From Peribacillus frigoritolerans (GTDB lineage: Bacteria; Bacillota; Bacilli; Bacillales; DSM-1321): 64,000 nt of DNA. A program made the position numbers and the translations under genes. This document shows positions 1 through 12,131 of this stretch, piece by piece. A model generated the notes under the pieces. The model saw nothing but the letters and a program-made list of their open reading frames with translations. It did not search any database and was not told the origin of the DNA. The stretch spans positions 100,001 to 164,000 of the forward strand of contig NZ_CP158190.1 of the NCBI RefSeq assembly GCF_040250305.1, in the 5' to 3' direction. Every line of letters starts with the position of its first letter. Position 1 is the stretch's first letter.

Positions 1-1641
<1,641 letters not shown>

Positions 1642-1706
1642 ACGCTTTTTAAAAAATGAAATACCTTCTTATTATCTAGTTTTGAAGGAACAACGTTCCT
1701 TTTATG

Positions 1707-1822
<116 letters not shown>

Positions 1823-1830
1823 CATTTATT

Positions 1831-1857
1831 AAGATCAGCCATCCAGCTGGTCTTTTT
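1831..1857 (+). terminator. Intrinsic terminator of the rrn operon
   Basis: A 9-bp stem AAGATCAGC / GCTGGTCTT (one G-U pair) has a short loop and is followed by TTTTTT. It ends the rRNA transcript. The stretch from here to 1980 holds no gene that I can see. Confidence 0.85.
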
Positions 1858-1980
1858 TGATGTTCGTAATTAAAAAAGTTTTTTATTTCAGGGACAGCAT
1901 GGGCTGGCCTTATTTTTGGTGAGCTGAGAATTGGGCAGAATTTAAGTTGTGAAACCTTAAGGAGAAGGAAAAAATAGCAG

Positions 1981-2006
1981 GTTTTGCATTTATCTTTTTA
2001 GGGTAT
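1981..2006 (+). promoter_or_regulatory. Sigma-B-like promoter upstream of ctsR
   Basis: GTTTTG at 1981-1986, a 14-nt spacer and GGGTAT at 2001-2006 closely match the general-stress sigma-B consensus (GTTTAA, 12-15 nt, GGGTAT). In B. subtilis the ctsR operon has both a sigma-B and a sigma-A promoter, which supports the call. Inferred from sequence only. Confidence 0.7.
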
Positions 2007-2100
2007 TAATGTAAGATATTTCAACTTTAATGTTCAATGGGGTATGTAACTACATATAATTTGGAGAAAATGGATATTACAGAAAGAAAGTGCGTTTAAG

Positions 2101-2128
2101 TTGCAAAATGCATTTTTCCTTGTATAAT
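2101..2128 (+). promoter_or_regulatory. Sigma-A promoter of the ctsR operon
   Basis: TTGCAA at 2101-2106 and a perfect TATAAT at 2123-2128 are separated by 16 nt. The predicted start site falls inside the CtsR operator just downstream. Confidence 0.75.
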
Positions 2129-2131
2129 AAT

Positions 2132-2148
2132 AGTCAAATATAGTCAAA
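2132..2148 (+). promoter_or_regulatory. CtsR operator (tandem heptad)
   Basis: AGTCAAA-TAT-AGTCAAA is a direct heptad repeat with a 3-nt spacer, matching the known CtsR box (A/G)GTCAAANAN(A/G)GTCAAA. It sits immediately after the sigma-A -10 box, so bound CtsR would block initiation and autoregulate the operon. Confidence 0.9.
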
Positions 2149-2168
2149 GTCAGAATGGAGGAGGCTGA

Positions 2169-2630
2169 GTGAGAAACATATCTGATGTTATCGAAACTTA
2201 TTTGAAGCAAGTACTTGAAATAAGTCAAAAAGATATCTTGGAGATTAAAAGAAGTGAAATAGCAGATAAATTTCAGTGTGTTCCTTCTCAAATCAATTAC
2301 GTAATCAATACCAGGTTTACCATCGAGAGAGGTTATGTTGTAGAGAGTAAGCGTGGGGGCGGCGGTTATATACGCATCATGAAGGTGGAATCACAGGATT
2401 CCGTGCAACTTATCAACCAATTATTATCGCTTATTGGTTCCAGGGTAACTCAATCGATGGCTGAAGGAGTAATTTCACGGCTGATGAATGAAGACGTCAT
2501 TAATGAAAGAGAAGCAAAGATAATGATGAGCGTCATAGATAGATCGGTGATTTATATCGACCTACCTGACCGCGATGAACTTAGGGCTAGAATTTTAACT
2601 GCGATGCTTACGACTTTAAAATATAAATGA
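2169..2630 (+). CDS. ctsR: Transcriptional repressor of class III heat-shock genes CtsR
   Basis: 153-aa DNA-binding repressor of clp protease genes and its own operon. The N-terminal winged helix-turn-helix contains the family hallmark QINYVINTRF and the glycine-rich wing RGGGGYIRI (about residues 60-70). The start is GTG at 2169, 7 nt after GGAGGAGG, and the protein begins in line with B. subtilis CtsR. CtsR is released under heat stress, when McsB marks it for ClpCP. First gene of ctsR-mcsA-mcsB-clpC; a CtsR box lies directly upstream. Confidence 0.97.
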   Translation: MRNISDVIETYLKQVLEISQKDILEIKRSEIADKFQCVPSQINYVINTRFTIERGYVVESKRGGGGYIRIMKVESQDSVQLINQLLSLIGSRVTQSMAEGVISRLMNEDVINEREAKIMMSVIDRSVIYIDLPDRDELRARILTAMLTTLKYK

Positions 2631-2651
2631 AACTGGCAGAGGTGATGAACG

Positions 2652-3203
2652 TTGATTTGCCAAGAATGTCATCAAAGGCCTGCTACCCTGCACTTCACCA
2701 AAATCATCAATGGAAAAAAGACTGAAGTCATGATTTGTGAGAAATGTGCTCAGGAAAAAGGCGAAATATTCATGGATGCAGGCGGACCTGGTTTTTCAAT
2801 AAATAATTTATTAGCAGGATTGTTGAATATGGAGTCGAATATTCAACAGACGAAGGCAAATGCATTTCCTAAAACGGAAGAGAGGCGTTGTCCGCATTGT
2901 CATCGATCTTATAAAGAATTTGTCCATATTGGCAAGTTTGGCTGTGCCGAATGTTATAAAACGTTCAATGAACAGTTAAATCCCATTTTAAAGAGAGTTC
3001 ATAGCGGAAATACAGCACATATAGGGAAAATTCCAAAAAGGATCGGTGGCACCATCTATCTTCGAAAGCAAATTTCAGATTTGAAAGAAGTTTTAAAGGC
3101 CCACATTGATCAAGAGGAATTCGAGAAAGCGGCAGAGGTAAGAGATAAGGTACGTTCCCTTGAAAAAAGGTATGAAGCCCAAGAGGGAGGCGAGGAATTA
3201 TGA
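2652..3203 (+). CDS. mcsA: McsA, zinc-finger activator of the protein arginine kinase McsB
   Basis: 183 aa. Two N-terminal CxxC pairs (C3/C6 and C29/C32) and a second set in CPHC...CAEC (about residues 77-101) form treble-clef zinc fingers. A C-terminal UVR-type helical hairpin (about 140-175) carries [17 protein letters not shown]. McsA binds and activates McsB for CtsR control and for ClpC-mediated degradation. The start is TTG at 2652: an in-frame stop lies just upstream, AGAGGTGA is well placed, and the protein begins MICQEC as in B. subtilis. The 3' end overlaps mcsB by 4 nt. Confidence 0.96.
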   Translation: MICQECHQRPATLHFTKIINGKKTEVMICEKCAQEKGEIFMDAGGPGFSINNLLAGLLNMESNIQQTKANAFPKTEERRCPHCHRSYKEFVHIGKFGCAECYKTFNEQLNPILKRVHSGNTAHIGKIPKRIGGTIYLRKQISDLKEVLKAHIDQEEFEKAAEVRDKVRSLEKRYEAQEGGEEL

Positions 3204-4276
3204 GCTTGGAAAAGTTTGTAGAAAACGCTTTGAGTTCCTGGATGAGTGCCGAAGGGCCGGAAATTGATATTGTATTGAGTTCGCGGATTCGGCTGGCCAG
3301 GAATTTCAAAGACTTTACCTTCCCAACCTCCTTTTCTAACGAAGAAGCTAAAAAAATAATTGAATTGGTCAAAAAAAGAAGTGAAGAGGAAGTGACTCCA
3401 GAGATTGGGAAACTGGAACTTTTAGAGATTGACCAATTGCAGCCACTGGAAAAGCGCGTTCTCGTTGAAAAACATTTAATCAGTCCTCATTTAGTCGAAG
3501 ATTCAGCGAAAAGCGCATGTCTCCTTTCGGAAAATGAAGAAATAAGCATCATGATAAATGAAGAGGATCATCTCCGTATTCAATGTTTAATGTCGGGATT
3601 GCAGCTGAAGGAAACCTTAAAGATTGCAAATGTTCTTGACGATTGGATTGAAGAATCCATAGACTATGCATATGATGAAGAAAGAGGATACCTAACTAGT
3701 TGTCCGACTAATGTGGGAACAGGATTAAGGGCTTCAGTCATGATGCATCTTCCCGGCCTGGTCCTTACACAGCAGATGAATAATATCATACCGGCTATCA
3801 ACCAATTGGGGTTGGTGGTTCGAGGGATTTATGGAGAGGGCAGTCAAGGTTTAGGGAATATTTTTCAAATCTCAAATCAAATTACTCTTGGAAAGTCGGA
3901 AAGGGATATCGTTGAAGACCTAAAAAGTGTAGTGCAACAAATCATAGCCCAGGAACGGTCAGCGAGGGATGCATTAGCGAGGACTTCCCACATACAATTA
4001 GAAGATAGAATTTTCCGCTCATATGGAATTTTGTCCAATGCTCGAATCATCGAGACCAAGGAGGCAGCTACCTGTATCTCCGACGTTAGGTTAGGGATAG
4101 ATCTTGGGTATATAAAAAATATTTCCAAAAGCATTTTAAATGAGTTGATGATTTTGACGCAGTCGGGATTTTTACAAAAGTACGCAGGCGGCCCTTTAAG
4201 AACCCATGAAAGGGATATTCGTAGAGCAGCACTCATCCGGGAACGCTTGAATTTCACGGAATCTTCCTCCACTTAG
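3200..4276 (+). CDS. mcsB: Protein arginine kinase McsB
   Basis: 358-aa member of the phosphagen-kinase fold that phosphorylates arginines on CtsR and on damaged proteins, marking them for ClpCP. Visible motifs are the ATP-site arginines in SSRIRLARN (about 27-35), the active-site cysteine in [10 protein letters not shown] (C168), and the C-terminal RDIRRA motif that binds phospho-arginine allosterically. The start ATG overlaps the mcsA stop (ATGA), which suggests translational coupling. The length matches the family. Confidence 0.97.
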   Translation: MSLEKFVENALSSWMSAEGPEIDIVLSSRIRLARNFKDFTFPTSFSNEEAKKIIELVKKRSEEEVTPEIGKLELLEIDQLQPLEKRVLVEKHLISPHLVEDSAKSACLLSENEEISIMINEEDHLRIQCLMSGLQLKETLKIANVLDDWIEESIDYAYDEERGYLTSCPTNVGTGLRASVMMHLPGLVLTQQMNNIIPAINQLGLVVRGIYGEGSQGLGNIFQISNQITLGKSERDIVEDLKSVVQQIIAQERSARDALARTSHIQLEDRIFRSYGILSNARIIETKEAATCISDVRLGIDLGYIKNISKSILNELMILTQSGFLQKYAGGPLRTHERDIRRAALIRERLNFTESSST

Positions 4277-4291
4277 AGGTCATTGACCTCT
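4275..4291 (+). other. Short hairpin between mcsB and clpC
   Basis: AGAGGTC-ATT-GACCTCT forms a 7-bp stem that starts within the mcsB stop codon and is followed by only three T residues. It could be a weak attenuator or an RNA-processing site. It is not a standard terminator. Confidence 0.4.
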
Positions 4292-4406
4292 TTAGGGAGT
4301 ATCAAATTTCATGTAATAGATATGGAGCAAGAATAAGCTTCTGCCATTACTTAGAGAATTGCCAGCAACTTTATTCAAAACGAAAATTCTTAAGGAGGAA
4401 TTCCCT

Positions 4407-6848
4407 ATGATGTTTGGTCGTTTTACTGAAAGAGCCCAGAAAGTATTAGCATTAGCCCAAGAAGAGGCAATCCGTTTAGGTCATAATAATATTGGCACGG
4501 AACATATTTTACTGGGTCTTGTCCGAGAAGGTGATGGTATTGCAGCCAAAGCGTTATATGCTCTTGGATTGGGTCCGGAAAAGATTCAGAAAGAAGTGGA
4601 AAATTTAATTGGCCGTGGACAGGATACGGCTCAAACGATACATTATACCCCGAGAGCCAAGAAAGTCATTGAACTTTCCATGGATGAGGCAAGAAAATTA
4701 GGTCACTCATATGTTGGGACAGAGCATGTTCTTCTAGGTCTTATACGAGAAGGGGAAGGTGTAGCTGCCCGCGTATTGAATAATCTCGGTGTAAGTTTAA
4801 ATAAAGCCAGGCAACAAGTATTACAGCTTTTGGGCAGCAATGAATCAGGTGGTCATCAAGGTTCTGCCGCTTCAAATGCGAGCACACCGACACTGGATGG
4901 CTTAGCCCGTGATTTAACGGCGATTGCCAGGGAGGGAAGCCTGGATCCCGTTATCGGAAGAAGTAAGGAAATACAGCGTGTCATTGAGGTATTAAGCCGT
5001 CGTACAAAAAATAACCCAGTATTGATCGGTGAACCTGGGGTAGGTAAAACAGCCATTGCTGAAGGGCTTGCCCAACAGATCATCAATAATGAGGTACCTG
5101 AAATTTTACGCGATAAACGCGTAATGACACTTGATATGGGTACTGTTGTGGCTGGTACTAAATACCGTGGTGAATTTGAGGACCGGTTGAAGAAAGTCAT
5201 GGATGAAATACGTCAGGCGGGTAATATCATCCTATTCATCGATGAATTGCATACATTGATTGGTGCAGGTGGTGCAGAAGGTGCCATTGATGCCTCCAAT
5301 ATCCTAAAACCATCATTGGCCCGTGGTGAATTACAATGTATCGGTGCTACAACATTGGATGAATACCGTAAGTATATTGAAAAGGATGCTGCGCTTGAAC
5401 GTCGCTTCCAGCCAATCCAAGTCGATGAGCCGACTATTTTGGAATCCATCCAAATTCTCAAGGGGCTGCGTGACCGTTATGAGGCACATCACCGCGTATC
5501 GATTACTGACGAAGCGATTGATGCCGCAGTCAAATTATCCGACCGTTATATTTCCGATCGCTTTTTACCGGATAAAGCAATTGACTTGATTGATGAAGCT
5601 GGCTCCAAGGTTAGACTGCGCTCATACACAACGCCACCTAACTTAAAGGAACTTGAAGTGAAGCTAGATGATGTTCGCAAGGAAAAGGATGCTTCCGTTC
5701 AGAGTCAGGAATTTGAAAAAGCTGCTTCGCTTCGCGATACGGAACAACGCTTAAGAGAACAATTGGAAGAAACGAAAAAAACTTGGAAAGAAAAACAAGG
5801 GCAGGAGAACAGTGAAGTCACTGTGGATGACATTGCACATGTCGTATCCAGCTGGACGGGAGTGCCAGTCACTAAATTGGCGCAAACAGAGTCAGATAAA
5901 CTGCTTAATATGGAGTCAATCCTCCATGATCGTGTAATTGGGCAGGAAGAGGCCGTCATTGCGGTTTCTAAAGCAGTACGACGTGCCAGGGCAGGTTTGA
6001 AAGATCCTAAACGTCCAATTGGTTCATTCATCTTCTTGGGACCTACAGGGGTCGGTAAAACCGAGCTTGCCCGTGCTTTGGCTGAATCCATATTTGGTGA
6101 TGAAGATGCCATGATTCGCATCGATATGTCTGAATATATGGAGAAACATTCGACTTCACGTCTTGTTGGATCCCCTCCAGGATATGTTGGATACGAAGAA
6201 GGCGGTCAGTTAACGGAAAAAGTGCGGAGGAAACCATACTCCGTCGTTCTGCTTGATGAAATAGAAAAGGCGCATCCGGATGTCTTCAATATCCTTCTTC
6301 AAGTATTGGAAGACGGAAGACTGACAGATTCCAAGGGGCGTACTGTCGATTTCAGGAATACCATTCTGATCATGACATCGAATGTAGGTGCGTCGGCCTT
6401 GAAAACCGATAAGTATGTCGGCTTTAACATCCAGGATACTGGCCAGGACTATAAAAATATGAAAGGGAAAGTGATGGAAGAACTCAAACGTGCATTCCGT
6501 CCGGAATTCCTGAATCGTATTGATGAAACCATCGTGTTCCACTCATTAGAGAAGGATCATTTGAAACAAATCGTTACATTAATGTCAAATCAGCTTACTA
6601 CCCGTTTGAAAGAACAGGAGATATACTTGGAGCTGACAGATGCGGCTAGAGAAAAAATTGCTACGGAAGGTTTTGATCCGGAATATGGGGCAAGGCCAAT
6701 CCGTAGGGCGCTTCAGAAGCATGTAGAAGATTATCTATCCGAAGAGTTGCTTAAGGGCAACGTGAAAAAAGGGCAAACGGTCGTAATGGATGTCGTTAAT
6801 AATGAGTTTGCAATCCGGCAAGGCGAGCCTGTTAATGTAAGTGAATAA
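4407..6848 (+). CDS. clpC: ATP-dependent Clp protease ATPase subunit ClpC
   Basis: 813-aa Hsp100 unfoldase that feeds substrates to ClpP. It has a double Clp_N domain (about 1-140), AAA-1 with Walker [10 protein letters not shown] near residue 208, and a coiled-coil middle domain with a UVR-like segment (about 410-480). AAA-2 has Walker [10 protein letters not shown] near 545, and the ClpP-docking tripeptide VGF is at 671-673. The start is the ATG at 4407 ([11 protein letters not shown]), placed after AAGGAGG. A longer in-frame reading begins upstream but lacks a good ribosome site. Last gene of the CtsR operon before a strong terminator. Confidence 0.97.
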   Translation: MMFGRFTERAQKVLALAQEEAIRLGHNNIGTEHILLGLVREGDGIAAKALYALGLGPEKIQKEVENLIGRGQDTAQTIHYTPRAKKVIELSMDEARKLGHSYVGTEHVLLGLIREGEGVAARVLNNLGVSLNKARQQVLQLLGSNESGGHQGSAASNASTPTLDGLARDLTAIAREGSLDPVIGRSKEIQRVIEVLSRRTKNNPVLIGEPGVGKTAIAEGLAQQIINNEVPEILRDKRVMTLDMGTVVAGTKYRGEFEDRLKKVMDEIRQAGNIILFIDELHTLIGAGGAEGAIDASNILKPSLARGELQCIGATTLDEYRKYIEKDAALERRFQPIQVDEPTILESIQILKGLRDRYEAHHRVSITDEAIDAAVKLSDRYISDRFLPDKAIDLIDEAGSKVRLRSYTTPPNLKELEVKLDDVRKEKDASVQSQEFEKAASLRDTEQRLREQLEETKKTWKEKQGQENSEVTVDDIAHVVSSWTGVPVTKLAQTESDKLLNMESILHDRVIGQEEAVIAVSKAVRRARAGLKDPKRPIGSFIFLGPTGVGKTELARALAESIFGDEDAMIRIDMSEYMEKHSTSRLVGSPPGYVGYEEGGQLTEKVRRKPYSVVLLDEIEKAHPDVFNILLQVLEDGRLTDSKGRTVDFRNTILIMTSNVGASALKTDKYVGFNIQDTGQDYKNMKGKVMEELKRAFRPEFLNRIDETIVFHSLEKDHLKQIVTLMSNQLTTRLKEQEIYLELTDAAREKIATEGFDPEYGARPIRRALQKHVEDYLSEELLKGNVKKGQTVVMDVVNNEFAIRQGEPVNVSE

Positions 6849-6864
6849 CCTGATCCTAAACTTC

Positions 6865-6906
6865 GAGGTACACGCAGATTCTTTTGCAGTGTACCTCTGT
6901 TTTTTA
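6865..6906 (+). terminator. Intrinsic terminator after clpC
   Basis: GAGGTACAC (6865-6873) pairs perfectly with GTGTACCTC (6889-6897), followed by TGTTTTTT. It separates the CtsR operon from radA. A TATAAT at 6998-7003, without a clear -35, may be the radA promoter. Confidence 0.88.
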
Positions 6907-7046
6907 TCTATAGGTAGATATGAGTATAAACGGGACAAGCAAAGTGAATATTTTTTTAAAAAAACTTAGCCTTAAGAAGGTTTAAATAAAACAGAGATAT
7001 AATATCCTTAATATAGATATTTTTTCCAAAGGAAGAGGAGTAATTT

Positions 7047-8435
7047 ATGGCTGTAAAAAAGAAAACAAAATTTATGTGTCAGTCTTGTGGATATGAGTCC
7101 GCGAAATGGATGGGGAAATGCCCAGGCTGCGGTGAATGGAACAAAATGGTCGAGGAAACCGAAATTGTTAAACCTGCTAGAAAGGGCGCTTTTACCCATT
7201 CGGAGGTTAGAGGTTCCGGGGAACGAGAGAAGGCAGCACCCATAACGACCATTCAATCAGAAAAAGAACCACGGATTAAGACGGATTTAATGGAATTGAA
7301 TCGTGCTCTTGGGGGCGGGATCGTACAGGGGTCACTTGTATTGATCGGAGGGGACCCGGGTATCGGTAAGTCCACCCTGCTTTTACAGGTATCATCCCAA
7401 TTGGCGCATAAACAGAAAAAAGTGCTATATATATCAGGTGAAGAATCAGTCAAGCAGACCAAATTGAGAGCGGACCGGCTTGGGACCATGTCGGAACATC
7501 TATTCGTTTATGCTGAAACCGATATGGACTATATCCAACAGGCCATTACAGAGGTAAAACCGGATTTGGTCATTATTGACTCCATTCAAACGGTATATCA
7601 TTCGGAGGTTACATCTGCCCCGGGAAGCGTTTCACAAGTGAGGGAATGCACAGCCTCACTCATGCGCATAGCTAAAACGAACGGGATCGCGATTTTTATC
7701 GTCGGTCACGTTACAAAGGAAGGGGCCATTGCAGGGCCGCGACTGCTTGAGCACATGGTTGACACCGTTTTATATTTTGAAGGAGAAAGACACCATACAT
7801 ATCGAATTATACGCGCGGTCAAAAATCGCTTTGGTTCGACGAATGAGATGGGTATTTTTGAAATGAAAGAACATGGATTGGAAGAGGTTGCGAATCCATC
7901 GGAAATTTTCCTTGAAGAACGGTCGCAAGGAGCTTCGGGTTCCACGGTCGTCGCATCCATGGAGGGCACAAGGCCGGTGCTTGTCGAAATTCAAGCATTG
8001 ATTTCACCTACGAGTTTTGGAAACCCAAGGCGAATGGCCACGGGAATTGACCACAATCGAGTTTCGCTTTTAATGGCTGTTCTGGAAAAGAGAGTGGGCT
8101 TGCTGCTCCAAAACCAGGATGCGTATTTAAAGGTTGCTGGTGGGGTCAAGCTTGATGAACCGGCGATTGACCTCGCTGTCGCAATAAGCATTGCATCAAG
8201 CTTCCGTGATAAACCAACAAACCCTGCCGATTGCATCATTGGTGAAGTGGGGCTGACTGGGGAAGTCAGAAGGGTGTCACGGATAGAACAAAGGGTGCAG
8301 GAAGCAGCGAAGTTAGGGTTTGAGCGGGTTATCATACCGGCTAATAATATAGGGGGATGGACCGCCCCGAAAGGTATTAAGATCGTTGGTGTTTCATCGG
8401 TTTCGGAGGCTCTTAAACAAACGTTAGGGGGTTAA
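7047..8435 (+). CDS. radA: DNA repair protein RadA (Sms)
   Basis: 462 aa. The N-terminal C4 zinc finger uses C11, C14, C25 and C28. A RecA-like ATPase follows, with Walker [11 protein letters not shown] at 101-110 and the RadA-specific KNRFG motif at 259-263. A C-terminal Lon-protease-like domain (about 290-460) completes the protein. RadA is a branch-migration helicase for recombination intermediates. ATG at 7047 follows GGAAGAGGAG. It lies 2 nt before disA, with which it is usually paired. Confidence 0.97.
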   Translation: MAVKKKTKFMCQSCGYESAKWMGKCPGCGEWNKMVEETEIVKPARKGAFTHSEVRGSGEREKAAPITTIQSEKEPRIKTDLMELNRALGGGIVQGSLVLIGGDPGIGKSTLLLQVSSQLAHKQKKVLYISGEESVKQTKLRADRLGTMSEHLFVYAETDMDYIQQAITEVKPDLVIIDSIQTVYHSEVTSAPGSVSQVRECTASLMRIAKTNGIAIFIVGHVTKEGAIAGPRLLEHMVDTVLYFEGERHHTYRIIRAVKNRFGSTNEMGIFEMKEHGLEEVANPSEIFLEERSQGASGSTVVASMEGTRPVLVEIQALISPTSFGNPRRMATGIDHNRVSLLMAVLEKRVGLLLQNQDAYLKVAGGVKLDEPAIDLAVAISIASSFRDKPTNPADCIIGEVGLTGEVRRVSRIEQRVQEAAKLGFERVIIPANNIGGWTAPKGIKIVGVSSVSEALKQTLGG

Positions 8436-8437
8436 GT

Positions 8438-9511
8438 ATGACAGATAAAAAAGGGTATGAGAAAACAAAATTGGAAATTCTGCAAATTGTAGCACCGGGT
8501 ACCCCGCTTCGGGAGGGCATTGAAAATGTCCTGAGGGCAAATACAGGTGGTTTGATAGTTGTCGGATATAACGAGAAGGTGCGAACGATCGTGGATGGCG
8601 GCTTCGAAATCAACTGCAACTGTACCCCCAGCACATTATATGAGTTGGCGAAGATGGACGGGGCCATCATTTTAAATGAAACGGCCGATAAGATCATTTT
8701 TGCAAATGCCCAATTAGTGCCGGATAATAGCACACCTTCCACTGAAACGGGAATGCGGCATAGGACAGCGGAACGTGTGGCAAGGGAGACCAAGTCGTTG
8801 GTCGTCGCAATCTCACAACGCCGGAATGTCATCACTTTATATCAGGGCAATTTCCGGTATGCCCTTAAAGATATAGGTGTCATACTCGCCAAGGCTAATT
8901 TGGCCATCCAGACCCTGGAAAAATACAAGGTGGTCCTGCAGCAGAGCATATCGGTTTTAGGAGCGCTCGAGTTTGAGGAAATCGTGACCTATGCCGACCT
9001 TTTGCAGGTATTTCATCGTTATGTAATGGTGCTCAGAATCAAGGCCGAGCTACTAACGTACCTTAATGAGCTTGGTACGGAAGGAAGATTGATCCGTTTG
9101 CAAATGAATGAAATCCTGGCAGATATTGAAACGGAAGGAAAATGGCTTATCAAGGATTATACCTCCAGTAATGATGAAAATCCCGAGGAAATCATTTTTA
9201 GGCTTCAAGAGTTGGCCATGCAGGAAAAACTGGATGAAAGCATTCTTCTAAAGGTGCTGGGCTATCATGGATACATACATCTTGATGAGTCAGTACATCC
9301 CCGTGGTTACCGTATTCTTCATAAAATCCCACGCCTGCCGGGTTTGATCATCGAAAATTTAGTGAAACAGTTCGGAAGCTTTAGTGAAGTCAATAAAGCA
9401 ACGGTTGAAAACCTTGACGATGTGGAGGGTATAGGCGAAGTCCGCGCCAATAAAATCAAAGAAGGACTCCGCATTTTAAAAAATCAGCTGGTCACAAATA
9501 GAAGGATGTAA
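8438..9511 (+). CDS. disA: DNA integrity scanning diadenylate cyclase DisA
   Basis: 357 aa. It makes cyclic di-AMP from two ATP and scans DNA for recombination intermediates and lesions. The N-terminal DAC domain shows the two signature motifs DGA (74-76) and RHRTAER (107-113). A helical spine follows, then a C-terminal helix-hairpin-helix DNA-binding domain with [15 protein letters not shown]. It starts 2 nt after radA; in B. subtilis RadA modulates DisA activity. Confidence 0.97.
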   Translation: MTDKKGYEKTKLEILQIVAPGTPLREGIENVLRANTGGLIVVGYNEKVRTIVDGGFEINCNCTPSTLYELAKMDGAIILNETADKIIFANAQLVPDNSTPSTETGMRHRTAERVARETKSLVVAISQRRNVITLYQGNFRYALKDIGVILAKANLAIQTLEKYKVVLQQSISVLGALEFEEIVTYADLLQVFHRYVMVLRIKAELLTYLNELGTEGRLIRLQMNEILADIETEGKWLIKDYTSSNDENPEEIIFRLQELAMQEKLDESILLKVLGYHGYIHLDESVHPRGYRILHKIPRLPGLIIENLVKQFGSFSEVNKATVENLDDVEGIGEVRANKIKEGLRILKNQLVTNRRM

Positions 9512-9570
9512 GGAGCAGCTGGCCTTTTAACATTCACCTGAACCAGCTTGAAATTGATTGGTGTTTATTT

Positions 9571-9599
9571 TTGACACTCAAAACTCAGGGTGCTAGGCT
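9571..9599 (+). promoter_or_regulatory. Probable sigma-A promoter for yacL-ispD-ispF
   Basis: A perfect TTGACA at 9571-9576 has a 17-nt spacer to TAGGCT at 9594-9599, preceded by TG (extended -10). A second TATAAT at 9666-9671 has no recognisable -35. The gap 9512-9738 otherwise holds no gene. Confidence 0.5.
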
Positions 9600-9738
9600 A
9601 ATATTACGAAAAAGAGAAGAAGTCGTATTTGTAAATCCACTAATTCCTTAAGTGAATTTAACGTATATAATGAAAACGAATTTTCGAAGGTTTCATTTTA
9701 TTTTATTGGTCAATAATGAGTAGAGGGAGGTGAAAGGG

Positions 9739-10836
9739 ATGTTAAAACGCATTATACAAGCATGCTTCTTAATAGTCGGCGGAACACTTGGTATGTTACT
9801 AATTCCTGAATTATTAATTGTTTTACATGCAGACGATATTGCTTTATTAAACAATCCTTATGTAAGTGTACTGTTGGGTGCCATTATCTTTTATCTTATA
9901 ACTTTTTGGGCAGTAGATCATGTGATCTATTTTATGAAGTGGCTGGAGGAACAGCTTGTTAAGATACCGATTACGGATATAATCTTTGGCAGCGTCGGCC
10001 TTTTAGTGGGACTGCTTGCGGCGTTCTTGGTTGGCTCCGCCTTCAGTGCCATCAAGGTTCCTATTTTAAATACAGTGGTACCTATCATCCTTACGCTTTT
10101 ATTTGGTTATCTTGGTTTTCAGGTGGGCTTTAAAAAACGTGATGAGCTATTGAGTTTATTCATGAAAAGCAATAAGAAAAAGAATACTGATGGTGAAGCG
10201 AGCGAAGAGGATGAAGAGGGGTATAGCAAGCGGCTGAAGATTCTCGATACTAGCGTCATCATTGATGGTAGAATTGCGGATATCTGTCAGACGGGCTTTC
10301 TGGAGGGTACCATAGTCATTCCTCAATTCGTATTAAACGAACTGCAGCACATTGCCGATTCATCTGATGCATTGAAAAGGAATCGCGGAAGACGCGGTTT
10401 GGATATCTTGAATCGAATTCAAAAAGACCTACCGATTAAAGTGGAGATGTACGAGGGGGATTTTGAAGACATTCAGGAAGTGGACAGTAAACTAGTGAAG
10501 CTTGCCAAAATATCGGGCGGAATGGTCGTTACCAATGATTTCAATTTAAACAAAGTATGCGAGTTTCAAAATGTGGCGGTCCTTAATATCAATGACCTGG
10601 CCAATGCCGTAAAACCTGTTGTACTTCCTGGGGAAGAGATGAATGTTCAAGTCATCAAGGACGGGAAAGAGCAGAACCAAGGCATCGCTTATTTGGATGA
10701 TGGCACCATGATTGTAGTCGAGGGTGGCCGTGATCATATCGGGAAACGGATCGATGTACTTGTCACAAGTGTATTGCAAACCTCTGCAGGCCGGATGATA
10801 TTCGCTAAACCGAAACTATTAGAAAAAGCATTATAA
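9739..10836 (+). CDS. yacL: YacL, membrane-anchored PIN/TRAM domain protein
   Basis: 365 aa. Four predicted membrane helices occupy the first ~130 residues. A charged linker leads to a PIN nuclease-like domain (about 170-290) with the acidic start [13 protein letters not shown]-terminal TRAM RNA-binding domain (about 300-360) follows. The cellular substrate of this family is not settled. ATG at 9739 is preferred because GGGAGG lies 8 nt upstream; an in-frame GTG at 9730 overlaps that ribosome site. It probably heads yacL-ispD-ispF. Confidence 0.92.
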   Translation: MLKRIIQACFLIVGGTLGMLLIPELLIVLHADDIALLNNPYVSVLLGAIIFYLITFWAVDHVIYFMKWLEEQLVKIPITDIIFGSVGLLVGLLAAFLVGSAFSAIKVPILNTVVPIILTLLFGYLGFQVGFKKRDELLSLFMKSNKKKNTDGEASEEDEEGYSKRLKILDTSVIIDGRIADICQTGFLEGTIVIPQFVLNELQHIADSSDALKRNRGRRGLDILNRIQKDLPIKVEMYEGDFEDIQEVDSKLVKLAKISGGMVVTNDFNLNKVCEFQNVAVLNINDLANAVKPVVLPGEEMNVQVIKDGKEQNQGIAYLDDGTMIVVEGGRDHIGKRIDVLVTSVLQTSAGRMIFAKPKLLEKAL

Positions 10837-10857
10837 AGAAGAGTAGGAGAAACCGTT

Positions 10858-11547
10858 ATGTTTTATGAAGTAGTGATACCTGCAGCTGGACAAGGCAAAA
10901 GAATGAAGGCGGGCAAGAATAAACTTTTTATTGAACTATCGGGTATCCCGATCATTGTTTATACACTGCGTGTCTTCGAAGAAGATCCTGACTGTCGGGG
11001 GGTTATCCTTTCGATAAACCCGGCAGAAAAGGATTATTTCAATCAATTGATAGCAGCGTATGGGCTTAAAAAGGTCAAGAAACTGGTCATGGGCGGCAAG
11101 GAGCGCCAACAAAGCGTGTATAATGGACTGCAACATGCAGAAGAAGACATCATCCTGGTCCATGACGGTGCCCGCCCTTTTATCAATCTTGGGCAAATCA
11201 GTGAATTGACTACTTCCGCCTCCCTGCATGGAGGTGCCGTAATTGCAGTGCCCGTTAAGGATACGATTAAAAAAGCGGCAAACAAAGAGGTAGTGGAAAC
11301 AGTGGAACGATCAAGCTTGTGGGCGGTACAAACTCCACAAGCTTTTCGTTTATCCATATTAAAAAATGCGTATGAACAGGCAGAAGCTGAAGCATTTTTA
11401 GGGACGGATGATGCAAGTTTGCTAGAGCGGATCAATGAACAGGTAGTTATTATTGAGGGCAATTATGATAATATTAAAATTACGACTCAGGAAGACCTTT
11501 ATTTTGCAGAAGCGATTTTACATAAACAACAACATGGAAAAAGATGA
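10858..11547 (+). CDS. ispD: 2-C-methyl-D-erythritol 4-phosphate cytidylyltransferase
   Basis: 229 aa. It catalyses CTP + MEP to CDP-ME in the non-mevalonate isoprenoid pathway. The nucleotide-binding signature PAAGQGKRM is at residues 8-16, followed by HDGARPF and a C-terminal [10 protein letters not shown] segment typical of IspD. It starts 21 nt after yacL and is followed 14 nt later by ispF, the enzyme two steps further on. Confidence 0.97.
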   Translation: MFYEVVIPAAGQGKRMKAGKNKLFIELSGIPIIVYTLRVFEEDPDCRGVILSINPAEKDYFNQLIAAYGLKKVKKLVMGGKERQQSVYNGLQHAEEDIILVHDGARPFINLGQISELTTSASLHGGAVIAVPVKDTIKKAANKEVVETVERSSLWAVQTPQAFRLSILKNAYEQAEAEAFLGTDDASLLERINEQVVIIEGNYDNIKITTQEDLYFAEAILHKQQHGKR

Positions 11548-11561
11548 TTGGGGAGAATGAT

Positions 11562-12041
11562 ATGTTTAGAATAGGACAAGGATATGACGTTCATCAGCTT
11601 GTGGAAGGAAGACCTTTGATAATTGGCGGGATTACGATTCCGTATGAGAAAGGTCTGCTAGGTCATTCGGATGCGGATGTCCTTCTGCATACTGTTGCCG
11701 ATGCTTGCTTGGGGGCAATTGGTGCAGGGGATATCGGTAAGCATTTTCCGGATACCGACCCTGAATTTAAAGATGCCGATTCGGCAAAACTGCTGCAGCA
11801 TATTTGGGCGATCGTAAAAAAAGAAGGATATTCCCTAGGCAATGCGGACTGTACAATCATTGCACAAAGCCCAAAAATGGCACCGTATATCGAGGAAATG
11901 CGAGGCAGGATTGCTGAACTTTTAGATGCGTCGATAGACAGAATTAATGTAAAGGCGACCACTACCGAGAAACTTGGATTTACAGGCAGGAGCGAAGGAA
12001 TCGCGGCACAGGCTGTAGTCTTATTGGTTAAATCAAACTAA
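11562..12041 (+). CDS. ispF: 2-C-methyl-D-erythritol 2,4-cyclodiphosphate synthase
   Basis: 159 aa. It cyclises CDP-ME 2-phosphate in isoprenoid synthesis. The zinc ligands D9, H11 (YDVH) and H43 and the motifs [10 protein letters not shown] and [11 protein letters not shown] are present. The start was moved to the ATG at 11562 ([11 protein letters not shown]), which follows GGGGAGA and matches the family start; a longer reading overlapping ispD is not needed. Confidence 0.96.
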   Translation: MFRIGQGYDVHQLVEGRPLIIGGITIPYEKGLLGHSDADVLLHTVADACLGAIGAGDIGKHFPDTDPEFKDADSAKLLQHIWAIVKKEGYSLGNADCTIIAQSPKMAPYIEEMRGRIAELLDASIDRINVKATTTEKLGFTGRSEGIAAQAVVLLVKSN

Positions 12042-12131
12042 ATTCGTTTTTAGGGTGGATGCCTTTATCCCAATGTATTTAAATGATAATATATACAATA
12101 GAATTGAACGACTGGGAGGTCTATATATATC

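Noticed and set aside
9730..9738. GTG start for yacL three codons upstream
   Set aside because: It overlaps the GGGAGG ribosome site; the ATG at 9739 has normal spacing and matches the family start.
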